A DNA stretch of 64,000 nucleotides from UBA7657 sp049652985. GTDB lineage: Bacteria > Pseudomonadota > Alphaproteobacteria > Micavibrionales > Micavibrionaceae. Made by a program: the position numbers and the translations under genes. Location: positions 186,001 to 250,000 of the forward strand of contig JBASFK010000001.1 of assembly GCA_049652985.1 (NCBI GenBank), given 5' to 3'. A model generated the notes under the pieces. It did not search any database. It was not told where the DNA came from and saw nothing but the letters and a program-made list of their open reading frames with translations. Of the stretch, positions 1-7,931 are shown in pieces; position 1 is the first letter of the stretch, and each line of letters begins with the position of its first letter.

Positions 1-1380
1 GCAGACGATGATGACGGGTTTCACCTTGTGATGCATGGCGGTCGCAAGCTCCTGCCCCGTCATCATGAAACCGCCATCACCGCAGAAACCGATCACCATG
101 CGCTCCGGATATTGTAACGATGCGGCAACCGCCGCAGGCACCGCATACCCCATCGCGCCACAAACAGGGCCCACCAAACGCCCCGGCCGCCTGAACTTCA
201 GATAACGCTGCGGCCAGCCCGCGAAATTCCCGGCATCTACCGTCACGATCGCATCGCCGGGAAGAAACTCCTGCATCACGCGCAAAATTTCCGTCATGTC
301 CGCGCCATCCCAGCCCTGCATCGGCGCGCCGATGGTCGTCCATTCCTCGTAATCCGCGCGCGCAGCTTTACACCATGACGCCCATTTCAAGCCCTCATTG
401 TTTAACTTCGCAAGCTCGGCGATCAAAAGCGGCGCATGCGCCAGCACCTTGATCGTCGGCTTGAACGCTTTTCCGAACACTTCCGGCGCGTGATAAACAT
501 GGATGGTTTTCTGGCCTTTCTTCGGAATCGTATAGGCCTGAACACTGACTTCATCGGGTCGCGATCCGAGGAAGATCAGCAGGCCCGCTTCCTCCAGCCG
601 TTTCGTCAGCTTCGGATTGGTGCCGAAACTGAGTTCGCCGATATAACAGGGGTGATTGTGGTCGAAAATATCCTGCTGGCGGAATCCGCCGCAGACCGGG
701 ATGTTCGTCACAGCACAGAAATCTTCCAGAGTTTTGCATTCCTCGTCCCGCCAGTGGCCGCCGACAATAATGATGGGCCTTTCAGCGGCAGCAATTGTTT
801 TCAGGATTTTGGGATACTCAGCGGATGCCAGGAATCCCGCGCGCTGAATTTTCTTCTGTTTCGCGGGCTTCGCCTCGCCGCTTTCAAAAAGAACATCCTC
901 CGGCAAACCCACTACCACCGGCCCCGTCCGCCATTCCAGCGCTGCAACGAATGCGTGGTCGATAACCTTTGGAATCGAGGCGATGGATTCAATGACGAAT
1001 GTGTCCTTGGCGATGGGCTTGAACATGGCCTCGATGTCGAATTCCTGGAATGCCTCCCGCCCCCGGTCGCGCGAATGAATAAGGCCCGAAAATAAAATAA
1101 CCGGCGTGGACGATTGCCGCGCCGTATGAATTCCGATCGACGCATTACAGGCCCCCGGCCCGCGCGTCACGAACACGATGCCCGGCCCGCCGGTCATCTG
1201 GGCATGCGCCTCGGCCATGAAGGCCGCGCCCGATTCATGGCGGCAGGTAATGACCTGGATTTCAGGATGATCGAGGAACGCGTCCAGCACCGGCAGGTAA
1301 CTCTCGCCCGCAACGCAGAACACCCGGTCGATGCCGTAGCGCACAAGCGTTTCAACCAGTATTTTTCCGCCTGAAGCCAT
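1..1380 (-). CDS. Thiamine-diphosphate enzyme, acetolactate synthase-like (3' end outside window)
   Basis: The reverse-strand frame opens at an ATG preceded by AGAGGAACCT and stays open to the window edge, so about 460 residues are visible and the C-terminus is missing. The N-terminus has the pyrimidine-binding domain of thiamine-diphosphate enzymes, with the catalytic Glu in RHESGAAFMAEA and the RGPGACNASIGIH stretch typical of acetolactate-synthase-like proteins. A central Rossmann-like domain follows, and the visible part ends in the diphosphate-binding domain at GDGGFMMTGQEL, where GDG binds Mg-diphosphate. The family makes or breaks carbon-carbon bonds next to a carbonyl. I cannot tell a true acetolactate synthase from a decarboxylase or glyoxylate carboligase without the C-terminus. 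No small regulatory subunit gene lies beside it. Confidence 0.85.
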   Translation of the reverse strand, partial: MASGGKILVETLVRYGIDRVFCVAGESYLPVLDAFLDHPEIQVITCRHESGAAFMAEAHAQMTGGPGIVFVTRGPGACNASIGIHTARQSSTPVILFSGLIHSRDRGREAFQEFDIEAMFKPIAKDTFVIESIASIPKVIDHAFVAALEWRTGPVVVGLPEDVLFESGEAKPAKQKKIQRAGFLASAEYPKILKTIAAAERPIIIVGGHWRDEECKTLEDFCAVTNIPVCGGFRQQDIFDHNHPCYIGELSFGTNPKLTKRLEEAGLLIFLGSRPDEVSVQAYTIPKKGQKTIHVYHAPEVFGKAFKPTIKVLAHAPLLIAELAKLNNEGLKWASWCKAARADYEEWTTIGAPMQGWDGADMTEILRVMQEFLPGDAIVTVDAGNFAGWPQRYLKFRRPGRLVGPVCGAMGYAVPAAVAASLQYPERMVIGFCGDGGFMMTGQELATAMHHKVKPVIIVC

Positions 1381-1505
1381 AGGTTCCTCTAATATAGCCG
1401 GTCTTCATAGTATGAGATCGGCGGGAAAAAACAATCACGGCGTATGGAAACCCGGCGCAAATTACTTTATAGTAGTATTGTATTGAACCGCCGCAGCAGG
1501 TCCGC

Positions 1506-2069
1506 ATGCCGTATACTCTCGACAGGGTGAAAATTCTCGTCATCGACGACATGATCCCCATGCAGTCACTTATAAAATCCATTCTCACCATTTATGGCTT
1601 CAAGGAAATTTTTACCGCCGGCGACGGCGAGGAAGGCTTCGATCTCCTCTGCCGTCACAACCCTGATCTCGTCATCACCGACTGGGTGATGGAACCGCTC
1701 GACGGCCTCGGCTTCACCGAAAAAGTGCGGCGCAATCCCCTGAGCCCCAACCCTTACGTGCCCATTTTAATGATGACCGGGTTCAGCTCCCGTCTGCGGG
1801 TTGAGGGCGCGCGTGACACGGGCATAACTGAATTTCTCGTCAAGCCGTTCGGTTCACGCGATTTGTGTGCGCGTATCGTGCAGATCATAGAAAAACCGCG
1901 CCAGTTCGTCGACGCCGAGCAGTTCTTCGGGCCCGACCGCCGCCGCCGCGACGACCACGATTATGAAGGCGCGCGCAAACGCGGCGACGATCCTAATAAA
2001 GAGCAGGTCGACGAAAAAACCGACGATATCCTTAAAAAACTCCGTGAAGAAGCGAAGACCATTTCATGA
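1506..2069 (+). CDS. Single-domain response regulator with charged C-terminal tail
   Basis: A 187-residue protein with a CheY-like receiver at residues about 8-125. The acidic pair is D14-D15, the phospho-acceptor is D59 in TDWVMEPLDG, the switch Thr is T91 and the conserved Lys is K113 in LVKPF. There is no DNA-binding output domain. The last 50 residues are a charged tail starting with FFGPDRRRR, a motif often seen after receivers in Alphaproteobacteria. The next gene overlaps by four bases (ATGA), so the two are translationally coupled and probably act together. No histidine kinase is encoded nearby. Being followed by a YjfB-like gene hints at motility or surface behaviour, but that is inference. 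Confidence 0.85.
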   Translation: MPYTLDRVKILVIDDMIPMQSLIKSILTIYGFKEIFTAGDGEEGFDLLCRHNPDLVITDWVMEPLDGLGFTEKVRRNPLSPNPYVPILMMTGFSSRLRVEGARDTGITEFLVKPFGSRDLCARIVQIIEKPRQFVDAEQFFGPDRRRRDDHDYEGARKRGDDPNKEQVDEKTDDILKKLREEAKTIS

Positions 2070-2566
2070 GCAAAAAAGCACGCAAACCCCGCTTCATCAA
2101 GCCGCCGAACGTTCTCAAGCAAAAGGTCGGCGTCGGCGGATTCGACGAAAAACTGGTCTCTCGCAGCCAGGAATTCATCGAGAAGAACCAGGTCGATTTT
2201 ATTCCCTTCGCCGAAAAATACCTCAAGGCTTTCGCCGCAGGTGTAAATGCCGCCGCGCAGAGCAACGACAATTTCCGCGCCGCACGCGACGAGATCATCC
2301 GCCCCGTCATGCAATTAAAAGCCAACGGCGGTATGTTCAGGTACCAGTTAGTGAGCGAGGTCGCGGATATCGCGCTCCAGTTCCTCGAAGCCATCGAAAA
2401 TGACGCCATCAACCCGGAAGCGCTCGATGTCCTGCGCGCCCATGAAAATACCCTGAAGGTCATTATCACCAACAAGCTCCAGGGCAGTGGCGGCGCCGAA
2501 GGGTTTAAACTCGTCCAGGAACTCGATAAAGCCTGCAAACGCTATTTCGCAAAATACAATAAATAG
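2066..2566 (+). CDS. Conserved helical protein coupled to the response regulator
   Basis: A 166-residue, mostly alpha-helical protein with a basic N-terminus. It begins inside the stop codon of the receiver gene upstream (ATGA overlap), which argues for a shared function. It has no signal peptide or membrane segment. The C-terminal half (DVLRAHENTLKVIITNKL onward) resembles the helical segments that follow receivers or form phosphotransfer-like bundles in alphaproteobacterial signalling proteins. I cannot point to a certain phospho-histidine: His in LRAHENTL is one candidate. It could be a receiver partner, a phosphotransfer protein or an anti-sigma-like adaptor. The function is unassigned. 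Confidence 0.6.
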   Translation: MSKKARKPRFIKPPNVLKQKVGVGGFDEKLVSRSQEFIEKNQVDFIPFAEKYLKAFAAGVNAAAQSNDNFRAARDEIIRPVMQLKANGGMFRYQLVSEVADIALQFLEAIENDAINPEALDVLRAHENTLKVIITNKLQGSGGAEGFKLVQELDKACKRYFAKYNK

Positions 2567-2588
2567 GCCTGAAAACAGGCGATAAAAC

Positions 2589-2610
2589 GGGAAAAACAGG
2601 AATTTTTCCC
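2589..2610 (+). terminator. Inverted repeat after the response regulator pair
   Basis: GGGAAAAA and TTTTTCCC form an 8-bp perfect stem around a 6-base loop, 23 bases after the stop of the preceding gene. A smaller GCCTG-AAAA-CAGGC hairpin lies just before it at 2567-2580. The U-rich right arm makes an intrinsic terminator for the two-gene operon likely. Confidence 0.5.
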
Positions 2611-2675
2611 TACCGCCCAGGTTTATCTTTCCTTAATTTTGGTGTAGGATAATAGAAGGGTAAGGGGATTCTTTC

Positions 2676-2849
2676 ATGGAAATATCGGCACAATTCGCAG
2701 CAGAACAGGCCATTTTAAGGCAGAACGTCGCGCTGTCGATGATCAAGGCGTCTTCCGATGCCGACAAGCAGCTGATCGGTATTCTCGAGGATTCCGCCCG
2801 TCAGGTCGCCGCCTCCAACCGCGGCAACAACGTCAATTTCAGCGTATAA
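2676..2849 (+). CDS. YjfB-like putative motility protein (57 aa)
   Basis: A short reading frame with an AAGGGG ribosome site 9 bases before the ATG. The product starts MEISAQFAAEQAILRQNVAL and ends GNNVNFSV. A helical body with regularly spaced Ala, Gln and Leu, the (V/I)ALSMIK segment and a Gly-Asn-hydrophobic-Val C-terminus match the small YjfB family, which is annotated as putative motility proteins in Bacillus and other bacteria. The gene stands alone between the response-regulator operon's terminator and the convergent hemA gene. The family match is from memory of the pattern. If it is wrong, this is still a credible small protein. Confidence 0.5.
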   Translation: MEISAQFAAEQAILRQNVALSMIKASSDADKQLIGILEDSARQVAASNRGNNVNFSV

Positions 2850-2855
2850 ACAGAA

Positions 2856-4073
2856 CTAGGCGACAGCCCTTAAAGCGTGGTGTGAATTCCACAATTCCTC
2901 AAGCACGCCCGCAAGATGCTCGATATCCTGCGTGGAATGCGCCGCCGTCGCCGTCAGGCGCAGCCGCTCTGTCCCGCGCGGCACGGTCGGGTAATTGATC
3001 GGCTGCACGTAAATACCGTGATCGCGCATCAATATATCCGTCACCTCGCGGCAGCAATTCGGCTCGCCCACCACCAGCGGCACTATATGCGTCGGCCCCT
3101 GCATGAATGGCAAGTCTGCCTTCGTCAGCAAATCCTTGAGCAGCCTCACGTTCCGGCGCATTTTCTCGCGCTCGATCTGCGAAACCTTTAGATGTTCCAC
3201 CGCCGCGAGCGCCGACGCCAATACAGACGGCGGCAGGCTGGTCGTGAAAATAAACCCGCCCGCGAAACAACGGATGGAATCGATCACTGCCTTGCTGCCG
3301 GTCACAAATCCGCCCATCGCGCCATAAGCCTTGCCGAACGTGCCCTCGATAATATCAATACGGTCCAGGACGTTTCGCTCTTCGGCGACGCCGCCGCCGC
3401 GCGGTCCGTATATCCCGACAGCATGCACTTCATCCAGGTACGTCATTGCGTTGTATTTTTCCGCGAGATCGGCAATTTCCTCAATCGGCCCGATATCGCC
3501 ATCCATGGAATAGACGGATTCAAAAGCAATGATCTTGGGCCTGTTTATATCGACAGATTGCAACAGGCTTTCGAGATGCTCGGTATCGTTATGACGGAAA
3601 ACATGCTTCTCCGCACCGCTTCCCTTAATTCCATGAATCATCGACGCGTGATTCATCGCATCGGAAAAAATCACACAGCCCGGCATCAGTTTGCCAAGTG
3701 TGCTCAGCGCGCCTTCGTTGGCCGTATAGCCCGACGAGAACACCAGCCCCGCTTCCTTGTTATGAAGGTCAGCGACCGAGTCCTCAAGCTGAACATGATA
3801 GCGCATGGTCCCGGAAATATTCCGCGTGCCACCCGCGCCCGCCCCGGATTTCTCCAGCGCCTCGCGCCCGGCCGCAATCACTTTGGGATGCTGGCCCATG
3901 CCGAGATAATCGTTGCTGCACCAGATGGTGACTTCACGGCTGCTGCCGTCGGGCGCGTGGTAAATCGCGCGGGGAAACCTGCCGACGATACGCTCCATTG
4001 TGGCGAATGTGCGGTAACGCCCTTCGCGCTTCACACCATCGACGCAGTTCCGGAAATGCTTTTCGTAATCCAT
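2856..4073 (-). CDS. hemA: 5-aminolevulinate synthase
   Basis: Condenses glycine with succinyl-CoA to 5-aminolevulinate, the first step of the C4 heme pathway. The enzyme is PLP-dependent, fold type I and cytosolic. I chose the ATG giving MDYEKHFRNCVDGVKREGRY, 405 residues, because this is the usual N-terminus of the family and GAAGG precedes it. The longer frame would run into the TetR gene. Visible signatures are the WCSNDYLGMGQHP substrate region, TYLDEVHAVGIYGPRGGG with the PLP-contacting Asp, and the Schiff-base Lys in EGTFGKAYGAMGG. It lies downstream of, and on the same strand as, the TetR-family gene with a 28-base gap, so the two may be co-transcribed. The pathway choice supports an alphaproteobacterial host. 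Confidence 0.96.
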   Translation of the reverse strand: MDYEKHFRNCVDGVKREGRYRTFATMERIVGRFPRAIYHAPDGSSREVTIWCSNDYLGMGQHPKVIAAGREALEKSGAGAGGTRNISGTMRYHVQLEDSVADLHNKEAGLVFSSGYTANEGALSTLGKLMPGCVIFSDAMNHASMIHGIKGSGAEKHVFRHNDTEHLESLLQSVDINRPKIIAFESVYSMDGDIGPIEEIADLAEKYNAMTYLDEVHAVGIYGPRGGGVAEERNVLDRIDIIEGTFGKAYGAMGGFVTGSKAVIDSIRCFAGGFIFTTSLPPSVLASALAAVEHLKVSQIEREKMRRNVRLLKDLLTKADLPFMQGPTHIVPLVVGEPNCCREVTDILMRDHGIYVQPINYPTVPRGTERLRLTATAAHSTQDIEHLAGVLEELWNSHHALRAVA

Positions 4074-4101
4074 ATTGGCCTTCAGAATGCCAGATATATA
4101 G

Positions 4102-4677
4102 TTATAACCCAATAGATTTTGCAAGGCTTTCCGCCCGCCCGAGATCCTTGTCGAGCGATGCCATAACCTTCGCGAGATCCGCGCTGTCATCGCCAGCCCA
4201 GACCTTTAAATTCTTGATATAAAGCCCCGTCAGCCCCGCCAGCCGCAGCGCACCACCCCAACCATTGGAATCCTGCCCCGCCGCCTCCAGCATCCAGTTC
4301 ATCGATTTGCACAAATGCGGCAACCCGATCACCGCCTGCTTGGGATCGAATTTGAACGACTCCAGCACCGAAACCAGTCCTGGCCGGTAGGCATTCAGCG
4401 CCTCGTACCGCTCCATCAGCAGGTCGAACAGCCTGTCGCGTGGTGAGCTGTCTTCATCACCCTCGCCCGCCGCCAGTACCTGCCTGTCGATCATGCGGCC
4501 CAGCGCCGTTAAAATATCCTGTTTATCCTCGAAATACTCATGAAGCTCGGCCAGCGTCATCTTGTTTGCGGACGCGAGAGCCGCCAGCGTCAGGTGCCCC
4601 CAGCCTTGCTTGGCGGCAATATTCATCGCCGATTCAATCAGCTTTACTTTGGCGTCTTTTTGCTGTTTCTTGGCCAT
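4102..4677 (-). CDS. TetR-family transcriptional regulator
   Basis: A 191-residue protein starting MAKKQQKDAKVKLIESA. Residues about 10-55 form the TetR helix-turn-helix (AAKQGWGHLTLAALASANKM, then ELHEYFEDKQDILTAL). The rest is the helical ligand-binding domain, with no recognisable effector site. An upstream in-frame ATG exists but would place the start beyond the palindrome. The gene is divergent from the PfkB kinase, with 50 bases between them, and a 15-bp inverted repeat sits in that gap. Autoregulation and control of the kinase are both plausible. It is followed by hemA on the same strand. The ligand is unknown. Confidence 0.8.
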   Translation of the reverse strand: MAKKQQKDAKVKLIESAMNIAAKQGWGHLTLAALASANKMTLAELHEYFEDKQDILTALGRMIDRQVLAAGEGDEDSSPRDRLFDLLMERYEALNAYRPGLVSVLESFKFDPKQAVIGLPHLCKSMNWMLEAAGQDSNGWGGALRLAGLTGLYIKNLKVWAGDDSADLAKVMASLDKDLGRAESLAKSIGL

Positions 4678-4683
4678 GATTTT

Positions 4684-4698
4684 TGGGTTATATACCCA
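4684..4698. promoter_or_regulatory. Candidate TetR operator
   Basis: TGGGT-TATAT-ACCCA is a perfect inverted repeat (5-bp arms, 5-bp centre) in the 50-base gap between the divergent TetR and PfkB genes. The position and symmetry suit a TetR-family dimer site. The arms are short, so chance is not excluded. Confidence 0.4.
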
Positions 4699-4727
4699 TT
4701 TTTGCAAGCTGTAAAAAGGAAACCGCT

Positions 4728-5729
4728 ATGTCCAAAGCCTCTCTCGGCGTCGTCGCCGTCGGAAACGCCCTCGTCGATGTACTCTCGCAGACCACCGATG
4801 ATTTCATCGCCGTGCAGAAGAAAAAGAACGGCATGGAAAAAGGCGCCATGACCCTGATTGATGAGCCGCGCGCAGTCGAACTCTACAGCGAAATGGGCCC
4901 CGGGATTGAAGCCTCCGGCGGGTCCGCCGCAAACACGATGGCAGGCTTCGCTTCGTTCGGCGGCAAGGGCGGCTTCATCGGCAAGGTCGCCAATGACAAG
5001 CTCGGCCAGACATTCCAGCATGACATCCGTGCGCAGGGCGTGACCTTCACCACCACTCCGCTTGCCCTCGGCGCGCCGACTGGCCGCTGTCTTATCCTCG
5101 TCACGCCGGACGCGCAGCGCACGATGAACACCTTCCTCGGCGCCAGCGTCGAACTGCACGCCGACGACATCGATGAAAAACTGATTGCCTCCGCGCAGAT
5201 CACGTATCTCGAAGGCTACCTCTTCGACCGTGAACAGGCGAAAGCCGCTTTTGTCCGCGCCGCCGACGCCGCACACGATGCGGGCCGCCGCGTTGCGCTC
5301 TCCCTTTCCGATCCCTTCTGCGTCGATCGTCACCGCAATGACTTCCGCAAACTGGTCGAAAACCACATCGACATTCTCTTCGCCAACGAGGATGAACTCA
5401 TCTCGCTCTACCAGACGAAAAATTTCGACGATGCGAAAAACGCCGTGAAAGACAAATGTGAAATCGCCGTCATCACCCGCAGCGAAAAAGGCGCGGTTGT
5501 CCTCGGCAATGGCGAGGAAATCACCATCGCCGCCGCCCCCGTGTCCCGGGTCGTCGACACCACCGGCGCCGGCGACCAGTTCGCCGCGGGCTTCCTCTAT
5601 GGCTTCACGGAAAACATGCCGCTCGGGAAATGCGGACGCCTTGGTGCCGCCGCTGCCGCCGAAGTCATCGGCCATATCGGCCCCCGCCCCCAGCAGGCCT
5701 ACTCGGAACTGCTGAAAAAAGCCGCCTAA
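4728..5729 (+). CDS. PfkB-family nucleoside/sugar kinase, adenosine kinase-like
   Basis: A 333-residue ribokinase-fold enzyme that phosphorylates a hydroxyl of a sugar or nucleoside with ATP. The start MSKASLGVVAVGNALVD follows AAAAGGAAACCGCT, a good ribosome site. The substrate-side signature ASGGSAANTMAGFASFGGKG lies near residue 65, and the anion-hole/catalytic motif DTTGAGDQFAAGFLYG near residue 285. The overall pattern resembles the adenosine-kinase-like branch common in Alphaproteobacteria, but PfkB members are hard to assign by eye and an inosine or other carbohydrate substrate is possible. It is divergent from a TetR gene that may repress it. Confidence 0.85.
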   Translation: MSKASLGVVAVGNALVDVLSQTTDDFIAVQKKKNGMEKGAMTLIDEPRAVELYSEMGPGIEASGGSAANTMAGFASFGGKGGFIGKVANDKLGQTFQHDIRAQGVTFTTTPLALGAPTGRCLILVTPDAQRTMNTFLGASVELHADDIDEKLIASAQITYLEGYLFDREQAKAAFVRAADAAHDAGRRVALSLSDPFCVDRHRNDFRKLVENHIDILFANEDELISLYQTKNFDDAKNAVKDKCEIAVITRSEKGAVVLGNGEEITIAAAPVSRVVDTTGAGDQFAAGFLYGFTENMPLGKCGRLGAAAAAEVIGHIGPRPQQAYSELLKKAA

Positions 5730-5815
5730 GCCTATGTTTTCATAACTGTTGACCTTGTGGCAAATTCTGTGCTTCTTTAGGATTTGGAAGCAAGGACCGG
5801 CTACAGGGACCGACT

Positions 5816-7372
5816 ATGAGTAAAGTTGCTAAAAGATCCGGCGAAGAGGGCCTTAAACGCGTATTCGAAACCGCGCAGCCGATGCGCACAGCCAGGATCA
5901 TTACGATGCTTGGCTATCATGGCTATCGCCCAAAAAGTCAGAATGGATCGCACATCAAGCTTGAGCACGGGGAAACGGGCCGGGTTGTGATCTTCCCTCA
6001 CGGAACAACAAACCCGATATACCAGAAAAAAGCCGCTAAAGCCTGCCTTGCCGTAGAGGCCGGCCAGCATGAACCCGCCGTGCCCAAGGCGAAGAATGGT
6101 TCTTCAAACGGCGCTGAAAAAGCCACCCTGCGAAAAATGCTTCTGCGCGAAGCTGTACCGGACGATGTGGAAGTCGTCGATGTCCCGGGCTGCCCCTCTC
6201 TCGTCGCACTCCGCCACGCGCTGCTGCCTGTTACGGGAATCATTGCCTCCGCGGATAAACTCGTTGAATCCGAAATCGAACGCCTTCTGGAAAAATTAAA
6301 TCAGGAGGTAGGCTCCTTTACTGCGTTCCTTAAAGAAAACATGGACGAATACAAACTGGTATTGAATAAAACAGAGGACGAACAATATTTCCTTTCCCAA
6401 CCCGATTACGAATTAGAGCTGCTTATGCCGTTTTATAACGGCACGAACATAAAAGACGTCAGAACGGAAATAACAAATTTCACTGACGTGTTCAGCAACA
6501 TGGATAAAAATGTCAGCGCCGCTATAAAACACATCATTGAATATTTTGAAATGCGCGGCAAGGTCAGAAAAACAATTGATAAAAATGGCGCGGTGGAATG
6601 GCTGCTGGAGAAAGACCACGCAATCACCGGGGAAAAAGTGAATTTAAAATTTACAGGCTCGCCCGAATTTCGCGCGACAATGCAAAAAAGTTACGGTTTT
6701 CTGGATAGTTTTTTCCGGCTCGAGATCACCAAGCCTGACGACCACAAATATTATTCAAACATACTGAAAAACTATTTAGGCATAGAGGTCCATAGGCCGC
6801 GCGAAGGAAAAAAGCCGGGACCAAACCTTGTGATCACACATCCTTTCTATCCTGAGATTAATTATATAATGCCGGCGCCCTCCGAAGTCCCGCACGCCGC
6901 AAGGATATTAAAAGGCGCTGAAACAGAGGACCCGGAAGAACTATTCCAGCTTGAAATCACGCTACAGCAATTAATGGACGATTTAAGTGAATGCTTCTGG
7001 GTAAATAACCAGATCATAGATGATTTCAACACCCTGATCGGCATTGACAGCGAACGCTTCCACTCACTGTTTGCCGCAACCATGTCCATGCAGGGCGCAG
7101 AGAAAGACTTCAAATGCCCGAATAAACATGGCGAGACCGGAACCCTCACGCTCACGCACCCTTTATTCGCCGATCCGGTCATTGTAAAATTCATCTGGAC
7201 CGCAGACAAGAACGCAGGGTTAGGCGGAATGAATAAATCGGAAAGTTATAGTCTAATGACCGATCCACGCGATCTGGATAAATGGGAAGAAGCCCTGAAG
7301 CACATGCAGGCTGCTGCACCTCAAATCTCTTTAGACGCTGCCGTGGATTTTTCGCACCTCACCCTGCAATAA
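5816..7372 (+). CDS. Large unknown protein with HicA-like N-terminal domain
   Basis: A 518-residue protein. Residues about 20-80 (TARIITMLGYHGYRPK, then NGSHIKLEHGETGRVVIFPH) match the compact HicA/YcfA fold: helix, then the GSH motif with the family's catalytic His (H46), then a strand and the P-H of the second conserved position. HicA toxins are normally 60-90-residue mRNA interferases paired with HicB. Here the module is fused to about 430 residues I do not recognise, largely helical and charged, with no membrane segment. No HicB-like gene is adjacent. The 3' part is more AT-rich than the neighbours. It could be an RNA-binding protein that only borrows the fold. The toxin role is inference. 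Confidence 0.65.
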   Translation: MSKVAKRSGEEGLKRVFETAQPMRTARIITMLGYHGYRPKSQNGSHIKLEHGETGRVVIFPHGTTNPIYQKKAAKACLAVEAGQHEPAVPKAKNGSSNGAEKATLRKMLLREAVPDDVEVVDVPGCPSLVALRHALLPVTGIIASADKLVESEIERLLEKLNQEVGSFTAFLKENMDEYKLVLNKTEDEQYFLSQPDYELELLMPFYNGTNIKDVRTEITNFTDVFSNMDKNVSAAIKHIIEYFEMRGKVRKTIDKNGAVEWLLEKDHAITGEKVNLKFTGSPEFRATMQKSYGFLDSFFRLEITKPDDHKYYSNILKNYLGIEVHRPREGKKPGPNLVITHPFYPEINYIMPAPSEVPHAARILKGAETEDPEELFQLEITLQQLMDDLSECFWVNNQIIDDFNTLIGIDSERFHSLFAATMSMQGAEKDFKCPNKHGETGTLTLTHPLFADPVIVKFIWTADKNAGLGGMNKSESYSLMTDPRDLDKWEEALKHMQAAAPQISLDAAVDFSHLTLQ

Positions 7373-7373
7373 A

Positions 7374-7931
7374 TCACGCCATCATGGCGCGCAGCCTCTG
7401 CCTGTAAACATCCAGCGTATTTTCGGTGCGCGCGACGATGCGCACCTCCTCGATGGTGCCGTCAAGCCGTTCCGAAATCGCCTGCAGCATCAGCCGCGCC
7501 GCGCGCGGTTTGGGAAATCCCTGCTTGCCTGAACCGAGCGGCGGAAAACCGACCGTCCGCAGCCCCATCGCACTCGCGGTCTCCATTGCCTTCCGGCACG
7601 CATTCACCAGGTATTTGTCCGGTCTGTCCATATCGAGGCGCTTGATCGGAACGATACAGAAAAAAATATGCGCACATGACAGGTCGAAAGCCGGGACGGT
7701 ATAGACGTCCCCCACTCGCGGCCGGAATACGTTCTCCAGCACAAACTCGTCGAGCTTTTTCCCCGCCTCCCTCAAAATGACGGCATTGATCTCGCCCCTG
7801 TATTCGAGGTTCTGCGGAATAAAAGTGACGATGGCATCGAGATCCTGCCGCGTGATATCCCCCTTCACCAACGTAATACGGTTAAGATAGGGATTGGAAC
7901 GCCTTTGGGGGTCTGTTATCACTATGTCCAT
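7374..7931 (-). CDS. Macrodomain protein (ADP-ribose-binding)
   Basis: A 185-residue single-domain protein. RITLVKGDITRQDLDAIV near residue 18 is the first strand and helix of the macrodomain, GEINAVILREAGKKLDEF matches the region around the ADP-ribose site, and FPPLGSGKQGFPKPRAARLM is the glycine-rich phosphate-binding loop. Macrodomains bind ADP-ribose or its derivatives and many remove ADP-ribose or O-acetyl-ADP-ribose. The usual Asn-Ala-Asn segment is replaced by FIPQNL, so catalysis is uncertain. The start is unclear: ATG at 7931, or GTG at codon 4. Its 5' end overlaps the divergent binding-protein gene, so the two promoters must lie within each other's coding ends. Confidence 0.85.
   Translation of the reverse strand: MDIVITDPQRRSNPYLNRITLVKGDITRQDLDAIVTFIPQNLEYRGEINAVILREAGKKLDEFVLENVFRPRVGDVYTVPAFDLSCAHIFFCIVPIKRLDMDRPDKYLVNACRKAMETASAMGLRTVGFPPLGSGKQGFPKPRAARLMLQAISERLDGTIEEVRIVARTENTLDVYRQRLRAMMA

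Noticed and set aside
3192..4115. 307-residue forward frame opposite hemA
   Set aside because: Arg/His-rich translation of the antisense of a certain hemA gene.
4644..5675. 343-residue open frame on the reverse strand
   Set aside because: It is the mirror of the PfkB kinase gene in GC-rich DNA. Its product is Gly/Ala/Asp-rich with no motif, and the forward kinase has clear signatures.
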